From contig JAHDXS010000002.1 in assembly GCA_023384135.1 (NCBI GenBank), positions 789,476 to 853,475 of the forward strand: a DNA stretch of 64,000 nt, read 5' to 3'. Shown here one piece after another: positions 61,801 to 64,000 of this stretch. The position numbers were made by a program, and so were the translations under genes. Below the pieces are notes generated by a model that saw nothing but the letters and a program-made list of their open reading frames with translations, was not told where the DNA came from and did not search any database. The stretch's first letter is position 1, and the number at the start of each line of letters is the position of its first letter. The stretch comes from Alphaproteobacteria bacterium. GTDB lineage: Bacteria; Pseudomonadota; Alphaproteobacteria; Micavibrionales; Micavibrionaceae.

Positions 61801-64000
61801 AACCTTAATTCGATTGAGATTGAAGCGCGTGGAACTGAGGCGGGAGAGCGTCTGGATGGTATGGATATAGGAGATTTGTCTTCAAGCGATGTAATACGTG
61901 GCTATGGAGGTGATGATCAGCTTTACGGGAAGGCTGGCAATGATGTTGTTTATGGCGGTGCGGGTAACGACTACATTTACGATGGCAGTGGCAACGATCT
62001 CCTTTTCGGCGAAGAAGGCAACGATACATTATATGGAGATGATGGTGATGATGTTCTGTGGGGCGGCGCAGGGGATGATATTCTCGGAGGGGATACAACC
62101 TTAGCCAGTTCATCTATTGAAGGCGATGATCTTCTTTACGGAGAATCCGGAAACGATACGCTTAGTGGAGGAAGAGGCTCAGACTTTTTATCAGGCGGTG
62201 CGGGCAATGATACTGTTAAGGGCGATAACGGTGATGATGTCCTTGAGTATCGATTATCTGAAAACATTGGCGCGGTGGATTCATTTATAGGTGGCTTAGA
62301 TGAAGATACTCTTAGGGTTTATCTGACCGCAGCTGAATATTCTGCTCCTCTGTATTTTGAGTTGGAAGATCTCAGGGACTTTATTACAGCTAACTATAAT
62401 ACGGGAGCTTCGGCCGGAAACTTCTTCTCCTTTACCCTGATGGGGTTGAGCGTATCTACAATCGAGCATCTGGATGTTTATGTTGATGGCGTTCTGACAA
62501 CTTCTGCACCATCAGGCTCTCAACTTCCACCGCAGGCTCAAGATGACGAATTTTTAGGCGAAGTTGATGAGAATATTACGGGCAATCTGCTAAATAACAA
62601 TGGAAATGGTGCAGATTTTGACTTTAACGGCGATACTTTGACCGTTACGCCAGAGACGAAGTCAACCACTGAGGGAGGATCGGTCACCATATACTCAGAC
62701 GGTAGTTTCACCTACACGCCGCTTACAAGCTTTACGGGCGTCGATACATTTGAATATACAGTTTCCGATGGAACAAACTCCGATATAGGATCGGTAACAC
62801 TGACTGTTACTTCGTCTCCTTTGCCCGCTACGATAACAGGAACAAATTCAGCTGAGACTTTAAACGGAACTTCGGGCGCAGATGTTATTTGGGGTAAACA
62901 GGGCGCGGATACTCTTAATGGAGATACAGGCGCTGATCAATATCTTTGGAATATCGGTGATGGGAACGATACGATCTCCGAAGCAGGCGGCTCAGATGAG
63001 ATTGTTTTGGGGGCTGGCATCACCGCTCAAGATATAAGAGTAGAGCGTTATAGCACCAATGATCTGGATGTTTATATCGGCTCCGAAAAAATCCGAATTC
63101 AAAATCAATTATACGATCTCAATAACAGCACAAATTATGGATATTCCGTTGAATTCCTTCGTTTTTCTGATGGGACGACTATGGATATCGTTAATAGCCT
63201 ATCCTTTACAGGTACCGACTCTGCTGAGACCATAACGGGTTTGTCTGACGATAACACGATTATTGGCGGCGGCGGCGCAGACACTCTTCAGGGAGGTGGC
63301 GGAAACGACAAATACTTCTGGTTGGTGGGACACGGCGACGATGTCATTTCGGATTCTAGTGGTTCAGATCGTTTGTGGCTGGGCGGTGGACTTATTCCTC
63401 AGGACATACGTTACGAACGATATGGTACATATGACCTTAAGGTTTACATCGGCTCTTATAGTATCCGTCTTCAAAATCAGCTCTACGACCTTATCAATGG
63501 TACCAGCAACGGCTACGCCCTTGAGCACATCGAGTTTTCAGGAGGGGTGCTCCTTGGCGCCGTTAACAACCTGACCCTTAAGGGTACGGCTTCAAACGAG
63601 ACGATTACGGGTTTGCCGGACGATAACGTTTTGATGGGCCTGGGGGGCGCGGATTCGCTAGATGGCGGTTTGGGGAATGATGATTATATTTGGAATACCG
63701 GGGATGGCAACGACACGATTAGCGAGGGTTCAGGCGGCGGGGGGTCTGACGAGTTGGTTCTGGGGCCGGGGATAACGGCATCGGATATCCGGTTTGAGCG
63801 CTATAGTAGTTACGATCTTGATGTGTACGTGGGTTCTGAAAAGATTCGTTTGCAGAACCAGCTGTATAATCTGATTAACGGGACCAGCCAGGGTTACGTG
63901 ATCGAGCAGATCCGTCTTGATGACGGAACTATTCTCGACCTTGTCAACAACCTGACCCTTAAGGGTACGGCTTCAAACGAGACGATTACGGGTTTGCCGG
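55861..64000 (+). CDS. Giant RTX protein with degenerate serralysin (M10) domain, runs off the window
   Basis: Open for 2713 codons to the window end, with AGGAG 6 nt before the ATG. Residues about 130-400 follow serralysins: A-L-Q-E-K-F-G, I-W-D-G-G-G, I-D-L-R-Q-G-R-F-S-S-I-G, N-V-A-I-A-Y and V-E-N-A-I-G before the first RTX repeat. The zinc motif is broken: at 193-203 it reads E-E-V-M-H-T-F-G-I-D-T where H-E-x-x-H-x-x-G-x-x-H is expected, and the Met-turn reads S-V-T-S-Y (222-226), with Thr for Met. Calcium-binding nonapeptides (G-G-x-G-x-D) are dense at 59.40-59.56, 60.48-60.55, 61.90-62.24 and after 62.88 kb. A cadherin-like domain lies at about 62.53-62.81 kb, followed by modules of 124-127 residues. 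Type I secretion is expected; the C-terminal signal is outside the window. Confidence 0.88.
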   Translation, partial: MPTYSYPDYQKYIYGFMTYTPTSTPDGMFLLPSLQLGKDSNDNYVMTYSLMDTQSDVEGLSYRDEEDEVFLTHATTNSTYDTSIDNLYRSILDSYNPANSQMLFQDVAKIVFAEVPTGGPIEPVMAITQVTSNHSVWPSEGINPAVNLSGNSSFHGDILINIEESQSNILGTVKFWEDLSRNRGGLPYKVLLEEVMHTFGIDTEGEEVDVAGDPVLSTEKYSVTSYTLAPGMDGVGIDYDVHAYGLQLFDIAALQEKFGRNYDKAAGDGTLWNIGAMHHQTDGSLFYKPFLYTIWDGGGLEDTIDVRQLNGISKITDGVEIDLRQGRFSSIGNDTNGSPIKKDVNSNESIDPDPGNVAIAYFSVVENAIGSKYDDIFIGNAWNNRLFGGEGNDKLYGDGFVYDEDIGFLGVDLDLEVDADSDGNSTNDYVDPDENWGGWDEETNPQYDKIGYSGDDILNGGKGNDELYGGLGKDTADYATDNDASKTLNIATNGITASIDKNGNGSVVDGWGNTDSLESIENFKLGIGNNILHFEDTNLLNGTNNILEGMPAGRLIDGSNGSNDTVIYHGPALRGQSLPEGDETPLESGDKIYYNIDSNTYDILRGIEHVQIMDGTIRPDTNSNVTLMAGKDNGFDNKFVYNYSDHQGSLNVSFAGYVNEDFIPSSAYTYLGFGFGNAGIWKAMHVVDLTVGLGAYEHSFSYESQRSRSTVSYQDSINQMENSVHDSHFTLIGSNFGDTVTVKADASQNYQSFTFMGGTGDDEITIKNGEGQFGTIDIGFRGGYDVVHNASHVTSLILWEGIQSSDVTANLSGNTYTLSYANLVGSGSITLEDVTEAPTLVYLNNLYPDTLNGQNADEFLATPENEDYTVHAQGGNDIILSGSGNNVILGGSGDDTYIFTFGDDKFGDDEGVDNIIISTFGLKDVDTISVSDTGTTFSFYNDDTDESGTLFLALHRAGGNGTFESLSFEQGVPFALDALETIQVVSSPTNLAASITLTATSSDGEFLIGDNDNEGYYGTATLVGDDGHDILWDKSDSSVLQGGAGDDLYVISALLGSASITDYSGNNVVFVDGLDLADFGWQDLGSGNYSLINTDTSTTFATLSVNNSRALIVLQDGSVVPMADIVASSPLYLQSTAGSDSISASSSQTLSGLILGLGAGNDTYTASGYVEADRINGEAGNDTISGGSGADLLLGGEGNDTLFGQAGNDTLKGGLGADVLNGGAGSDILDGGIDGAIASYSDASAGISINLATQATSFDGYSGDSDSLINITGVIGSGYADTLYDSLGDNSFAGGAGNDTYHYSGGDDYFEDTSGTDTVVFSDKWTPYDISVSGNILTLGSGQNTLTFEDISDIEYFSFANYSAMTLSQLIAAGSSNPDRTGSTGDDVLVATSVAENFIGQGGSDTVDYSLSREHVEVDLNFSQGYSGLAQGDTYSSIENVIGSDLSGGSDYIIGSSGANTIQGMAGDDYIEGFGGADVIDGGEGFDYAIYLNSSSGVTINLANATASGGDAAGDVLVGIENLYGSNYADTLTGDSQDNLINGGSGDDILTGGAGDDVLDGGYGTDDAVFSGDYSDYSLIIETGSISVTDLVGVGGKDSLISIERILFADGIYTDGLFNSYTQGLTINGTSGSDTLTGGALDDTFYGQGGNDFYIYEAGDDYIYDTAGIDYVRLASGITLEDLSFSILNIDHLLITIEGVGSIQIQDHFDNSNHYLETIEFHDGSTLDLNTLNYLQTSGTSGDDIIYGVSSGAGDDDIIYGYGGKDTIYSGLGDDYIDAGEGDDTINMQGGSDIIVASAGMDILNASSGFETLLIPEEYDADDVHIFRIPNSNGNYQNLRIIVDGLGELKVVNHFYSSSKALDQISFANGTDDDINLLTHSYLVQGSSGDDSYHTAGASLSNPDDIYQFGEGNDTITEYSGTDTILLGVVPALSIYRTGGYNGENLVISDENGNTLTVSKHFDGANYRVENIVLYDGTVVNLNSIEIEARGTEAGERLDGMDIGDLSSSDVIRGYGGDDQLYGKAGNDVVYGGAGNDYIYDGSGNDLLFGEEGNDTLYGDDGDDVLWGGAGDDILGGDTTLASSSIEGDDLLYGESGNDTLSGGRGSDFLSGGAGNDTVKGDNGDDVLEYRLSENIGAVDSFIGGLDEDTLRVYLTAAEYSAPLYFELEDLRDFITANYNTGASAGNFFSFTLMGLSVSTIEHLDVYVDGVLTTSAPSGSQLPPQAQDDEFLGEVDENITGNLLNNNGNGADFDFNGDTLTVTPETKSTTEGGSVTIYSDGSFTYTPLTSFTGVDTFEYTVSDGTNSDIGSVTLTVTSSPLPATITGTNSAETLNGTSGADVIWGKQGADTLNGDTGADQYLWNIGDGNDTISEAGGSDEIVLGAGITAQDIRVERYSTNDLDVYIGSEKIRIQNQLYDLNNSTNYGYSVEFLRFSDGTTMDIVNSLSFTGTDSAETITGLSDDNTIIGGGGADTLQGGGGNDKYFWLVGHGDDVISDSSGSDRLWLGGGLIPQDIRYERYGTYDLKVYIGSYSIRLQNQLYDLINGTSNGYALEHIEFSGGVLLGAVNNLTLKGTASNETITGLPDDNVLMGLGGADSLDGGLGNDDYIWNTGDGNDTISEGSGGGGSDELVLGPGITASDIRFERYSSYDLDVYVGSEKIRLQNQLYNLINGTSQGYVIEQIRLDDGTILDLVNNLTLKGTASNETITGLP
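63565..63619 (+). repeat. 55-bp perfect repeat in the RTX gene (first copy)
   Basis: Identical to 63946-64000, offset 381 bp (127 codons), where the window ends. It marks the border of a tandem module whose previous copy, at about 63190, is more diverged. Confidence 0.9.

Noticed and set aside
59395..62240. Periodic short repeats as a CRISPR array or tandem non-coding repeat
   Set aside because: The periodicity is that of codons for G-G-x-G-x-D nonapeptides within one open frame; units differ in sequence and have no spacers.
55861..64000. Active serralysin metalloprotease
   Set aside because: The H-E-x-x-H-x-x-G-x-x-H motif and Met-turn are not present; only one His remains.

Overview
The window looks like a piece of an alphaproteobacterial chromosome. 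The evidence is the family mix: an NDUFS4-type complex I subunit, an ECF sigma factor with an NrsF-type membrane anti-sigma, a phasin, glutaryl-CoA dehydrogenase, GlnD, HldE and a DmeF-type metal exporter, in GC-rich DNA. A Micavibrio- or Rhodospirillales-like host would fit, but I cannot fix the genus. Four tRNA genes (Arg-TCT, Pro-TGG, Trp-CCA, Gly-TCC) lie between 29.7 and 41.8 kb. There is no rRNA and no CRISPR array.

1-41.8 kb is ordinary core chromosome with some unusual genes. In order it holds: the end of a lipoprotein gene; an acyltransferase/fused 2-oxoacid dehydrogenase E1 pair, divergent from glutaryl-CoA dehydrogenase; a pentameric ligand-gated ion channel homologue; carbonic anhydrase; an SLC13-type anion transporter divergent from an Rrf2 regulator; glnD; a CDF transporter; a LapG-like protease with a type II secretion ATPase-like N-terminal domain; hldE; a Fur-box small gene; two lipoproteins; a penicillin-binding carboxypeptidase; a phasin; a two-component system divergent from a CpxP/Spy-like protein; RNA methyltransferase; a soluble chemoreceptor; the ECF sigma/NrsF pair; the methionine-salvage cluster mtnBDCA; DmeF; a MoeB/ThiF-rhodanese protein; and signal peptidase I.

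41.8-51.45 kb is an integrated element in tRNA-Gly(TCC). The last 18 bp of the tRNA (41807-41824) recur at 51434-51451, an integrase gene lies directly beside the intact tRNA, and paired TGGGACAGA repeats with the same 12-bp period sit inside both ends. The DNA is visibly AT-rich. Cargo is a DUF262/DUF1524 (GmrSD-type) restriction protein, a lipoprotein, a probable replication initiator, and an 825-residue protein with a zinc ribbon and a candidate PD-(D/E)XK nuclease site. The last of these is the best candidate here for an undescribed defence protein.

51.5-54.8 kb is a second, smaller element. It has a DUF4102-type integrase preceded by four TGGGGGCA repeats, an excisionase-like helix-turn-helix protein, and a DUF1376 replication protein that appears split by a -1 shift at a run of nine A.

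55.2-64 kb holds a secreted 218-residue protein followed 23 bp later by a giant open frame that runs off the window (more than 2713 codons). It begins with a serralysin (M10) fold whose zinc site and Met-turn are degenerate, then carries many RTX calcium-binding repeats, a cadherin-like domain and tandem RTX-associated modules.
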